Origin: Sphingomonas hankookensis
Lineage (GTDB): Bacteria > Pseudomonadota > Alphaproteobacteria > Sphingomonadales > Sphingomonadaceae
Assembly: GCF_022664465.1 (NCBI RefSeq)
Contig: NZ_JAKREV010000001.1
Location: forward strand, 744,001 to 808,000
Length of the DNA stretch: 64,000 nt
Direction: 5' to 3'
Part shown: piece by piece, positions 51,666-59,641 of the stretch
How the letters are laid out: every line of letters starts with the position of its first letter
Position numbering within the stretch: the stretch's first letter is position 1
The notes under the pieces: generated by a model
The model's input: only the letters and a program-made list of their open reading frames with translations
Database searches by the model: none
What the model was told of the DNA's origin: nothing
Translations under genes and position numbers: made by a program

Positions 51666-52328
51666 ATGGAAACCGCCACCCTCGAACCCGTCGCTGCCGA
51701 ACCCTCGCGCGATTGCCCGCGCTGCCCTCGCCTCGTGACCCTGCGCGAACAGCTCCGCGTCGAACATCCGACGTGGTGGAACGCGCCCGTCGCGCCGCTC
51801 GCAGATGTCGATCCGTGGCTGGCGATTATCGGCCTTGCGCCGGGATTGCAGGGCGCCAACCGCACCGGTCGCCCGTTCACCGGCGACCGGTCGGGGCCGC
51901 TATTCTGGGACACGCTGATCGCCGCGGGCCTTGCCGAGGGCAGCTATACCGGCAAGCCGGACGACGCGCCCGTTCCAAAGGGGATCGCGATCGTCAACGC
52001 GGTGCGCTGCCTGCCGCCCGAAAACAAGCCGACGCCCGAGGAAATTCGCACCTGCCGCCCGTTCCTCGACGCCGATCTGACGGCGATGCCGTCGCTGCGC
52101 GTCGTCGTCGCGCTGGGGGCGATCGCGCACCAATCGGCGGTGAAGGTGCTCGGCGGTCGCCTGCCCAAGGCGCGGTTCGCGCACCTTGCCGAACACGTCA
52201 TGCCGGGCGGGCAGGTGCTGCTCGATAGCTATCACTGCTCCCGCTACAACCAGAATACCGGGCGGCTGACGCCGGAGATGTTCGCCGCCGTCTTCACCCG
52301 CGCGATCGAACTGCGGGACGCCCGCTGA
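51666..52328 (+). CDS. Uracil-DNA glycosylase, family 5 (UdgB-type)
   Basis: A 220-residue DNA repair enzyme. The N-terminal DCPRCPRLVTLREQ with two Cys, followed by other Cys further on, suits the iron-sulfur forms (families 4 and 5). IIGLAPGLQGANRTGRPFTGD near residue 61 is the family motif A with L-A-P-G-x-x-G-A-N. The last motif HCSRYNQNTGRLT near residue 193 marks family 5 over family 4. Family 5 removes uracil and also hypoxanthine. It starts 23 bases from folK in the opposite direction. Confidence 0.92.
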   Translation: METATLEPVAAEPSRDCPRCPRLVTLREQLRVEHPTWWNAPVAPLADVDPWLAIIGLAPGLQGANRTGRPFTGDRSGPLFWDTLIAAGLAEGSYTGKPDDAPVPKGIAIVNAVRCLPPENKPTPEEIRTCRPFLDADLTAMPSLRVVVALGAIAHQSAVKVLGGRLPKARFAHLAEHVMPGGQVLLDSYHCSRYNQNTGRLTPEMFAAVFTRAIELRDAR

Positions 52329-52389
52329 TTCCCCTTTGTGCCGCGCGGGACGCACGATAGCGTGCGCGCCGGACTTCAGGGGGATATCG

Positions 52390-54159
52390 ATGTACCGTCG
52401 CCACTTCGTCGCGTTGATGGCGCTCGCGCCGCTCGCCGGCAGTTTTCCGGCACTGGCGCAGAGCGGCCCGGCAGGCGACTTCGCGCGGCTGTCGAAACGC
52501 TATCTCGACGGCATGGCAAAGCTGCATCCGGGCTATGCGACCGCGCTCGGCAACCATGCGTATGACGATCAGGTCGAGGATATGTCGGCCGCCGGGCGCG
52601 CCCGCGATGCCGAATTCCTGCGCACGACGCTGACCGAGCTGTCCGCGATCCCGCGCACGTCGCTGTCGCGCGACGATCAGGTCGATGCCGCGCTGCTCGA
52701 CAATGAATTGCGCTATCAGTTGTGGACGCTGGAAGTGCTGCAACCCTTCGCTTGGGACCCGCAAGGGGCAGCCGGCACGATCTCGGGCGGGCTCTATGCG
52801 CTGGCCGCGCGCGACTTCGCGCCGTGGCCGCAGCGGCTGCGTTCGGCGACGAAGCGAATGGAGGCGGTGCCGGCGATGTTCGCGCAGATGCGCGAAAGCA
52901 TCGTGCCCGCACGCGTCCCCGCGATCTATGCCACCACCGTCGCCAAGCAGAATGCGGGCATTCTCCAGATCGTCGACACGATGCTCAGCCCCCACAAGGG
53001 CACGCTGTCGCGCGGCGACCGGGCGCGGTTCGATCGAGCGGTGGCGACGCTGCGCACCGCGACCGCCGGGCAGCAGCGCTGGCTGGACAGCGTGCTGGTC
53101 CCCGCCGCGAGGGGCGAATTTCGCCTAAGCCCCGAACTGTACGATCAGAAGGTCAAGTTCGCGCTGCTCTCGCCGCTGTCGCGCACAGAGATCAAGGCGC
53201 GCGCGGTCCGCGCTGCGGCGGAGACCCGGAGCGAGATGTACCAGCTTGCGCGGTTCGTCCTGCGGGGTCAGCCCAAGGCCCCGCCGACGCCCGCCAAGCC
53301 GACCCCGGCGCAGCAGCAAAAGGCGATCGAGGCGGCGCTGGAGATGAGCTACGCTCGCCGTCCGACCCGGTCGCAGGTGATGGACAAGGCGCGCGCCACG
53401 CTGGAAACCGCGACCGCCTTCGTCCGCGAGAAGAAGCTGGTGCGGGTGCCGACCACCCCGGTCCAGATCATCGAGATGCCGAAGTTCCAGCAGGGCGTCG
53501 CCGTCGCCTATTGCGACAGCCCCGGCCCGCTCGAAAAGCATCTCGGCACCTTCTACGCGGTGTCGCCGATCCCCGCCGACTGGACCGATGCGCAGACGAC
53601 GTCCTTCCTGCGCGAATACAACAACTACATGATCCACGACCTCTCCATCCACGAAGCGATGCCGGGCCATTACCTGCAGATTGCGCACAGCAACGAAAAC
53701 AAGTCGGTGCTGCGCGCGGTATTGTCGTCGGGACCGTTCGTCGAAGGGTGGGCGGTCTATGCCGAACGGCTGATGGCGGATGCCGATTACCTCGATGGCG
53801 ATCCGCTGTTCAAACTGACCGTGCTCAAGATGCGGATGCGCTCGATCACCAACACGCTGCTCGACATCGGCATCCATACCGAAGGGCTGACCGAAGCCCA
53901 GGCGATGAAGCTGATGATGGAAGGCGCATTCCAGCAGGAGCGCGAGGCGGCGGGCAAATGGACGCGCGCCCGGCTGGGGTCGACCCAGCTGCTCAGCTAT
54001 TTTGTCGGCTATAGCGAGCATATGGACATGCGCCGCGAGGCGGAACGCCGCGCGGGCGGCAAGTTCGACCTGATGCGCTACAACGACGCCGCGATCTCGC
54101 ACGGATCGCCGCCGGTAAGGTTCGTGCGGGCACTAATGTTCAACGAAGCGATCGCCTGA
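52390..54159 (+). CDS. DUF885 family protein (predicted metallopeptidase-like)
   Basis: A 589-residue exported protein. A signal sequence at residues about 1-25 is followed by a helix-rich body. The zinc-like motif SIHEAMPGHYLQIAHSNENK near residue 420 and the downstream FVEGWAVYAERLM near 455 carry the H-E-x-x-P-G-H and E-x-W-x-x-Y-x-E patterns of DUF885 (Pfam). This family is related to M32-like carboxypeptidases and is believed to be proteolytic, though the substrate is unproved. I start at MYRRHFVALMALAP; the longer frame is not supported. Confidence 0.85.
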   Translation: MYRRHFVALMALAPLAGSFPALAQSGPAGDFARLSKRYLDGMAKLHPGYATALGNHAYDDQVEDMSAAGRARDAEFLRTTLTELSAIPRTSLSRDDQVDAALLDNELRYQLWTLEVLQPFAWDPQGAAGTISGGLYALAARDFAPWPQRLRSATKRMEAVPAMFAQMRESIVPARVPAIYATTVAKQNAGILQIVDTMLSPHKGTLSRGDRARFDRAVATLRTATAGQQRWLDSVLVPAARGEFRLSPELYDQKVKFALLSPLSRTEIKARAVRAAAETRSEMYQLARFVLRGQPKAPPTPAKPTPAQQQKAIEAALEMSYARRPTRSQVMDKARATLETATAFVREKKLVRVPTTPVQIIEMPKFQQGVAVAYCDSPGPLEKHLGTFYAVSPIPADWTDAQTTSFLREYNNYMIHDLSIHEAMPGHYLQIAHSNENKSVLRAVLSSGPFVEGWAVYAERLMADADYLDGDPLFKLTVLKMRMRSITNTLLDIGIHTEGLTEAQAMKLMMEGAFQQEREAAGKWTRARLGSTQLLSYFVGYSEHMDMRREAERRAGGKFDLMRYNDAAISHGSPPVRFVRALMFNEAIA

Positions 54160-54162
54160 CGC

Positions 54163-54384
54163 AAATCCTCCCCACCTCCGATGGGGAGGGGGACCAGCCG
54201 CAGGCTGGTGGAGGGGCAAAGCCAAGAACGCCACGCTTGCAGCGCCCCCTCCACCACCGCCTCGTGTGCGAGTATCCAGAGTTTGTCCACCTTCGCAGAA
54301 ACGTCACACCAGCGAAGGCGGGGGTCTCAAGCGGCTCCTGCTGCGTGCTATCACGAAGAGATCCCAGCCTTCGCTGGGATGACG
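54163..54384. repeat. Family C (partial) and family B repeats side by side
   Basis: 54163-54260 is the left part of family C (aaatcctccccacctccgatg to gccccctccacca) without its right arm. 54300-54384 is a family B pair, gtcacaccagcgaaggcggg against ccagccttcgctgggatgac. They fill the gap between the DUF885 gene and the convergent next gene. No reading frame is supported here. Confidence 0.75.
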
Positions 54385-54411
54385 TTTGCCTCGAATTTGA
54401 TCAATCAGACC

Positions 54412-55131
54412 TTAGTTCGCCACAAACGCGCTACGATACTGCGGCTTCACCGCGCGCAGCACCGCCGCCGTCATCGGCAACGTATGCTCATACGGTCCCT
54501 CGGCATAGGACCCGACGACATATTGGTCGGCGATCACCCCGATCCGGTCGAAGCTGCGGCCGTTCGACGATCCGAGCAGTACCGTGACGTCCTTGACCGG
54601 CGGACATTGTCCGAACGTCGTATCACTGGCCACGTCGGCCCCGACCCGGCGCGTCCGCTCCGCACGCATCCAGCGGCACCACGGCGTCATCACCGCCGAC
54701 TGAAACGCGGCGGCCGAAACGAACAGCGCGATCGCCTCCATCCGCCGCCCGGCCTGCTTGTCCCAGACCAGTCCGCCCGACGACCCGTTGCCATGGGCAC
54801 CACCAGTATCGCTATAGCTGGCCGACGACAGGCTAAGAAACCGCGGCGTATCCGCAACGACGTCCCAGCCATATTGCATGTCGTAGGCGCGAAACGGCGC
54901 GCCCGCCGCCTTCGCCTCCCGGCGCGCCTGGGCTGACGTCCGGACGAGCCATGCGCGGCGCTTCGCCTTGTCCGCCTCCAGCCACGCCTTCAACGGCGTG
55001 ATGCGGGCGGCCTGTGGCGGGTAGCTGTATTCGAACACGTAATCGCTGGTCGCAACCGATGTTTGCGCGACCGTCGGCGCCGTTATCGCCGCCGCCAGCG
55101 TCACCACCCCGATCGTCAAACCTGCGCGCAT
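54412..55131 (-). CDS. Secreted DUF4163/DUF3298-type (PdaC/RsiV-like) protein
   Basis: A 239-residue exported protein: signal peptide (about 1-22, ending PTVAQ), then YVFEYSYPPQAARITPLKAWL, the PdaC/RsiV-like opening, and SASYSDTGGAHGNGSSGG near residue 100 with the conserved T-G-G-A-H text. The later IGVIADQYVVGSYAEGPYE and VKPQYRSAFVAN match the DUF3298 end. Known relatives are a deacetylase domain and an anti-sigma factor domain; here it stands free in the envelope. It precedes the bkd genes but is probably a separate unit. Confidence 0.85.
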   Translation of the reverse strand: MRAGLTIGVVTLAAAITAPTVAQTSVATSDYVFEYSYPPQAARITPLKAWLEADKAKRRAWLVRTSAQARREAKAAGAPFRAYDMQYGWDVVADTPRFLSLSSASYSDTGGAHGNGSSGGLVWDKQAGRRMEAIALFVSAAAFQSAVMTPWCRWMRAERTRRVGADVASDTTFGQCPPVKDVTVLLGSSNGRSFDRIGVIADQYVVGSYAEGPYEHTLPMTAAVLRAVKPQYRSAFVAN

Positions 55132-55148
55132 TCCAGCATTCCCCGCGA

Positions 55149-56486
55149 TTAGTCCGCGAACAGCAGCACCGGCGTTTCGATCAGCTGCTTCAACGCCTGA
55201 ACATAGCTGGCGGCGTCATGGCCGTCGACGACGCGGTGATCGCAGCTGATCGACAGGTTCATCAACTTCGCCTTCACGATCTCCTCACCGCCACCCGGTT
55301 TCGCGCGGAAAACGGGACGCTCGACGATGCGATTGGGACCGATGATGGCAACTTCGGGCCGGTTGATCACCGGCGTGGTCGCGATGCCGCCGAGCGGCCC
55401 CAGCGAGGTGACGGTGATCGTCCCGCCGGACAGTTCCTCCGACTTCGCCTTGCCGGTCCGCGCCGCCTCTGCCAACCGGCTGATTTCGCTCGCCAATTGC
55501 CACGGGTTCATGTCCTGCGCGTTGCGGATCACCGGCACCATCAACCCGGCATCGGTCTGCGCCGCCATGCCCAGATGCACGCTGCCGAAGCGGGTGACGA
55601 CCCCGGCTTCGTCGTCGTAGCGCGCGTTGAGCATCGGAAAGTTGGACAACGTACGACAGATGGCAACGATCATCAGCGGCAACATCGTCAACTTCGGACG
55701 ATTGCCCCGCGCCGCATTCAGGTCGGCACGCATCGCCTCCAGCGCGGTAACGTCGATCTCTTCGACATAGGTGAAGTGCGGGATATGCCGCTTCGCCGCC
55801 GCCATGTTCTCGGCAATGCGGCGACGCATGCCGATGACCTTGACGGTTTCGTCCGGACGCGCGTGCGAGGTGTGCGGGGCGCGATAGCCCTGCGCGCTGC
55901 CGTAGCGGAGGTACGCGTCGAGGTCGGCGTGGCGGATATGCGGGCCGTCATGGTGCACGGCCGAAAGGTCGATGCCGAGGTCGGCCGCACGAGCGCGAAC
56001 GGCGGGAGAAGCCAGCACCTTATCCTCCCCGGTACGGGGAGGGGGACCGTCCGCAGGACGGTGGAGGGGGGTGGCCTCCTGCAGTGCGGGTTGCGGGGAT
56101 ACGGCGGGCGCTGGCGTTTGCGGCACGCCCCCTCCACCATGCTGCGCATGGTCCCCCTCCCCGTCCCGGGGAGGATTTTGGGTCTCCTCGACCCCCGGAT
56201 TTTCCGCCTCGACCCGTTCGGGCTCAGCCGGCTGCACGACCTCGCCTTCGGTCTCGATCACCACCAGTGTCGCGCCGATCGCCACCTGATCGCCCGGCTC
56301 GCCGGCCAGTTCAACAACGGTGCCCGCGACCGGGCTTTCCATCTCGACCGTTGCCTTGTCGGTCATCATGTCGGCCAGCCGGCCGTCTTCCTCGACGCGG
56401 TCGCCGACGGCGACGTGCCATGCGACGATCTCGGCCTCGGAAATGCCTTCACCGATATCGGGCAGGCGGAAGGAGAAACGTGCCAT
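55149..56486 (-). CDS. bkdB: 2-oxoacid dehydrogenase E2 (branched-chain) dihydrolipoyl acyltransferase
   Basis: A 445-residue E2 subunit. The lipoyl domain (1-80) carries the lipoylated Lys-44 in MTDKATVEM. The peripheral-subunit-binding domain (about 157-195) begins LASPAVRARAADLGIDL. The catalytic domain (about 220-445) ends with HRVVDGHDAASYVQAL, the CoA transferase signature D-H-R-x-x-D-G. The linker at residues about 104-155 is encoded by an intergenic-type repeat lying in frame (56022-56179), an unusual origin for a protein linker. E1alpha and E1beta precede it with gaps of one and five bases. Branched-chain (BkdB) fits better than PdhC, judged by the E1 subunits. Confidence 0.92.
   Translation of the reverse strand: MARFSFRLPDIGEGISEAEIVAWHVAVGDRVEEDGRLADMMTDKATVEMESPVAGTVVELAGEPGDQVAIGATLVVIETEGEVVQPAEPERVEAENPGVEETQNPPRDGEGDHAQHGGGGVPQTPAPAVSPQPALQEATPLHRPADGPPPRTGEDKVLASPAVRARAADLGIDLSAVHHDGPHIRHADLDAYLRYGSAQGYRAPHTSHARPDETVKVIGMRRRIAENMAAAKRHIPHFTYVEEIDVTALEAMRADLNAARGNRPKLTMLPLMIVAICRTLSNFPMLNARYDDEAGVVTRFGSVHLGMAAQTDAGLMVPVIRNAQDMNPWQLASEISRLAEAARTGKAKSEELSGGTITVTSLGPLGGIATTPVINRPEVAIIGPNRIVERPVFRAKPGGGEEIVKAKLMNLSISCDHRVVDGHDAASYVQALKQLIETPVLLFAD
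56022..56179. repeat. Family C palindromic repeat inside the bkdB frame
   Basis: atcctccccggtacggggag to gtcccggggaggatttt matches the intergenic family C repeat, including the inner ggtggagggg and cccctccacc blocks. It lies wholly within the E2 reading frame and is translated as residues about 104-155, without a stop or frame loss. The encoded text is Pro/Gly/Ala-rich, as E2 linkers are. Confidence 0.85.
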
Positions 56487-56491
56487 GGCGA

Positions 56492-57505
56492 TCAGTCCTG
56501 CATGATTTTCTTGAGCGCCTGTCCGATGCGGACCGGCCCCGGGAAATACGCCCATTCGAGGCTGTGCGGATACGGCGTGTCGAAGCCGGTCACGCGCTCG
56601 ATCGGCGCTTCGAGATGGTGGAAGCAGCGTTCCTGCACCAGCGCCGACAGTTCGGCACCGAAGCCACCGGTCCGCGTCGCTTCGTGCACGATCATACAGC
56701 GCCCGGTCTTCTTTACCGACGCCTCGATCGCATCAATGTCGAGCGGCACCAGCGTGCGCAGGTCGAGAATTTCGGCGTCGATCCCGGCAGCTTCGACCGT
56801 CGCCTGCGCAACATGGACCATTGTCCCGTACGCGAGGATGGTCAGGTCGCCGCCTTCGCGCACGACCTTCGCCTTGCCCAGTTCGATGCGGTAATAGTCC
56901 TCGGGTACCTCGCCGCCCGCATGCTTCGACCAGTTCTGCGCCGGCTTGTCCCAGTTGCCGTCGAACGGGCCGTTATAGATGCGCTTGGGTTCGAAGAAGA
57001 GGACCGGGTCGTTGTCCTCGATCGCGGCGATCAGCAGCCCCTTGGCATCATAGGGCGTGGACGGGATCACCGTCTTGATGCCCGACACGTGGGTGAAGAT
57101 GCCTTCGGGCGATTGGCTATGCGTCTGCCCGCCGAAGATGCCGCCACCGAACGGCGAGCGCACCGTGATCGGCGCGGTGAAATCGCCGGCCGAACGATAG
57201 CGCAGCCGTGCCGCTTCGCTGACCAACTGGTCGAGCGCCGGATAGATATAATCGGCGAACTGGATTTCGGGCACCGGACGCAGGCCGTACGCGCCCATGC
57301 CGACGGCGACGCCGATGATGCCGCATTCGGTAATCGGCGTGTCGAACACGCGGGTCTTGCCGAATTTCGACTGAAGCCCGGCCGTCGCGCGGAACACGCC
57401 GCCGAAATAGCCGACATCCTCACCCATCACGATGACGTTCGGGTCGCGATCCATCATCACGTCCATGGCGGAATTGATCGCCTGGATCATGTTCATCCGC
57501 GCCAT
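56492..57505 (-). CDS. bkdA2: Branched-chain 2-oxoacid dehydrogenase E1 beta subunit
   Basis: A 337-residue thiamine-diphosphate enzyme half. MNMIQAINSAMDVMM, VIVMGEDVGYFGGVFRATAGL near residue 25, the ITECGIIGVAVGMGAYGLRPVPEIQFADY signature split over residues 57-85, and VTGFDTPYPH near the end are typical. E1 beta with E1 alpha decarboxylates 2-oxoacids and loads the lipoyl arm of E2. The C-terminus has the usual LE-x-x-Y-F-P text. The gene lies five bases before bkdB. Confidence 0.95.
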   Translation of the reverse strand: MARMNMIQAINSAMDVMMDRDPNVIVMGEDVGYFGGVFRATAGLQSKFGKTRVFDTPITECGIIGVAVGMGAYGLRPVPEIQFADYIYPALDQLVSEAARLRYRSAGDFTAPITVRSPFGGGIFGGQTHSQSPEGIFTHVSGIKTVIPSTPYDAKGLLIAAIEDNDPVLFFEPKRIYNGPFDGNWDKPAQNWSKHAGGEVPEDYYRIELGKAKVVREGGDLTILAYGTMVHVAQATVEAAGIDAEILDLRTLVPLDIDAIEASVKKTGRCMIVHEATRTGGFGAELSALVQERCFHHLEAPIERVTGFDTPYPHSLEWAYFPGPVRIGQALKKIMQD

Positions 57506-57506
57506 G

Positions 57507-58799
57507 TCAGTGGCCCTCCTTGCGCGCCCAGGGGCGGCCGGAGGCTTCCTCCTCGGCCATCATCTGCGCCTGTTGCTCGCGCAGGTGCCACGGCATGTCC
57601 TCGAAAACCCCGTCGAACAGCGTGTCGAGCGGCTGGTGCAGGCCGTGACCAAGGATGCCGTTGGCCTCCGCCGCCTTCTGCGCAGTGCGGACCTGTTCGG
57701 CGACCTCGCGGTCCATGTCGGCATGGCGGTCGTCATCCCACTCGCCGATCGCGATCAGGTGCCCTTTCAACCGTGCGACCGGATCGCCCAGCGGCCATGC
57801 GGTCGGTTCGCCGGCCGAGCGATATTGCGAAGGATCGTCGGAGGTCGAATGGCCCTCGGCGCGATAGGTGAAATGCTCGATCAGCGTCGGCCCGGCATTG
57901 GTCCGCGCGCGCTCGGCAGCCCAGGCGGTGGCGGCATAGACCGCCAGCGCATCATTGCCGTCGACCCGCAGCCCGGCGATGCCATAACCGATGGCGCGTG
58001 CGGCAAAGGTCGTCGCCTCCGCCCCGGCAAAGCCGGAAAAGCTGCTGATCGCCCACTGGTTGTTGACGACGTTGAAGATCACCGGCGCGCGATAGACCGT
58101 GGCGAAGGTCAGCGCCGAATGGAAGTCGCCCTCGGCCGTGCTCCCCTCCCCGCACCATGTCGCCGCGATCCGCGTATCACCCTTCGAGGCCGACGCCATC
58201 GCCCAGCCTACCGCCTGCGGATATTGCGTGGTCAAATTTCCGGAGATCGAGAAGAAGCCGAAATCCTTCGACGAATACATGATCGGCAACTGTTTGCCCT
58301 GCAGCTTGTCGCCTCGGTTCGAATAGATCTGGTTCATCATCTCGATCAGCGGATAGTCGCGTGCGATCAGGATGCCCTGCTGACGATAGCTGGGAAAGGT
58401 CATGTCGTCACGGTGGAGCGCCATGGTGCCCGCGACCGCGATCGCCTCTTCGCCGGTACACTTCATATAGAAGCTGGTCTTGCCCTGCCGCTGCGCGCGG
58501 AACATGCGTTCGTCGAACGCGCGGACCATCGCCATATGCCGCAGCATCTGACGCAGCGTGTCGGGGTCGAGCCGCGGGTTCCACGGACCGACCGCCTGCC
58601 CCTCTTCGTCGAGCACGCGCACCAGCGTGTAGGACAGGTCGTGGAAGCTGTCGGGTGCGGCGGCGGTGTCGGGCCGGGGCTGCGCACCGGCGGGCGGCAC
58701 GGCGACATCGGCGAAGTCCACCGCGTCGCCGGGACGGAATTTGGGTTCGGGCACATGCAGCGCGAGGCGCGGCATATTCGTGCGGCTGTCGCCGGTCAT
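57507..58799 (-). CDS. bkdA1: Branched-chain 2-oxoacid dehydrogenase E1 alpha subunit
   Basis: A 430-residue thiamine-diphosphate-binding E1 alpha. FYMKCTGEEAIAVAGTMAL and TFPSYRQQGILIARDY near residues 110-150 are characteristic of the branched-chain enzyme rather than pyruvate dehydrogenase E1 alpha. The ThDP motif GEGSTAEGDFHSALTFA with NQWAIS is near residue 215-245, and the regulatory-loop text YRAEGHSTSDDPSQYR near 305. The enzyme oxidises valine, leucine and isoleucine oxoacids to acyl-CoAs. I start at MTGDSR (58799), which has a ggagag ribosome site six bases upstream. First gene of the bkd operon. Confidence 0.94.
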   Translation of the reverse strand: MTGDSRTNMPRLALHVPEPKFRPGDAVDFADVAVPPAGAQPRPDTAAAPDSFHDLSYTLVRVLDEEGQAVGPWNPRLDPDTLRQMLRHMAMVRAFDERMFRAQRQGKTSFYMKCTGEEAIAVAGTMALHRDDMTFPSYRQQGILIARDYPLIEMMNQIYSNRGDKLQGKQLPIMYSSKDFGFFSISGNLTTQYPQAVGWAMASASKGDTRIAATWCGEGSTAEGDFHSALTFATVYRAPVIFNVVNNQWAISSFSGFAGAEATTFAARAIGYGIAGLRVDGNDALAVYAATAWAAERARTNAGPTLIEHFTYRAEGHSTSDDPSQYRSAGEPTAWPLGDPVARLKGHLIAIGEWDDDRHADMDREVAEQVRTAQKAAEANGILGHGLHQPLDTLFDGVFEDMPWHLREQQAQMMAEEEASGRPWARKEGH

Positions 58800-58954
58800 G
58801 CACTCTCCATGTCGCTGCTCGGCCCGTTCCCGGGCGCGCAGACTCGTTATCAACGCTTGTTATATAATTTCAACACGCTTGGCGAGAGGATCGTTGCCCG
58901 GCGGAGGAACTGGCGCCGTGACTATCCGTATCGCATTGAGGCGGAACGGAGAAA

Positions 58955-59527
58955 ATGATGGCGGAACTGGCCGGATGGATCGCACCGATCGCGACGATGA
59001 TCGCCGCGATGATGACTGCGGCCAATCTCGGCGCACGGATCACCGGCTGGGGATTCGTCGTATTCTGTATCGGGTCAGTCGCTTGGACGACGGTCGGGCT
59101 GACCAGCGGACAGACCAATCTGGTGCTGTCCAACGCGTTCCTGACGGTCGTCAACATCGTCGGTGTGTGGCGCTGGCTGGGACGGCAGGCGAGCTATGAC
59201 AAGGGCAGCAGCGCCGCGGAGGATGCGAGCGCGCGCCATGCGGTGCCGTCGCTCTACGCAGCGGGCGGGGTCGTGGGCACGCGGCTGACCGGGCCGGATG
59301 ACGAAGCGATCGGGACGGTCGTCGACGCGATGCTCAACTGCCGCGACAATGCGGTCGCCTATGTCGTGGTCAGCACCGGCGGGGTCGGCGGCGTGGGCGA
59401 GACGCTGCACGCGCTGGCGCCGGGGGAGTTGATGTTCGGCAAGGACGGGGTCCGGACGAAGCTTACCGCCGACGCGATCAAGGCGAAACCGGCAGTGCAG
59501 GCGGAGCACTGGCCGGAGGCACTATAA
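58955..59527 (+). CDS. Membrane protein with C-terminal PRC-barrel-like domain
   Basis: A 190-residue protein. Three hydrophobic segments (about residues 8-24, 30-48 and 58-75) anchor the N-terminal part. The C-terminal 95 residues start SLYAAGGVVGTRLTGPDDEAIGTVVDAMLN and include an acidic-turn-rich beta domain like a PRC barrel. The start is ATG 58955 with another Met right behind; an acggag site lies upstream. The combination of an anchored PRC domain suggests an envelope scaffolding or stress role. Divergent from bkdA1. Confidence 0.75.
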   Translation: MMAELAGWIAPIATMIAAMMTAANLGARITGWGFVVFCIGSVAWTTVGLTSGQTNLVLSNAFLTVVNIVGVWRWLGRQASYDKGSSAAEDASARHAVPSLYAAGGVVGTRLTGPDDEAIGTVVDAMLNCRDNAVAYVVVSTGGVGGVGETLHALAPGELMFGKDGVRTKLTADAIKAKPAVQAEHWPEAL

Positions 59528-59641
59528 ATCCTCCCCGGCCCGTGGGGAGGGGTACCACCGCAAATGGCTCGACTGCGTTCGCGGACACCCCTCCATCAGC
59601 CTGCGGCTGGTCCCCCGTCCCCATGCGATGGGGACGATTTA
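59526..59641. repeat. Palindromic repeat, family C (copy 6)
   Basis: aaatcctccccggcccgtgg to ccatgcgatggggacgattt. The right arm carries ggtcccccgtcccc, slightly diverged. It lies between the convergent PRC-barrel membrane protein and M3 peptidase genes, touching the peptidase stop codon. Confidence 0.75.

Noticed and set aside
55149-58799. Annotation of the three genes as pyruvate dehydrogenase
   Set aside because: E1 alpha has the branched-chain text FYMKCTGEEAIAVA and TFPSYRQQGIL and an extended N-terminus, so branched-chain 2-oxoacid dehydrogenase fits better.
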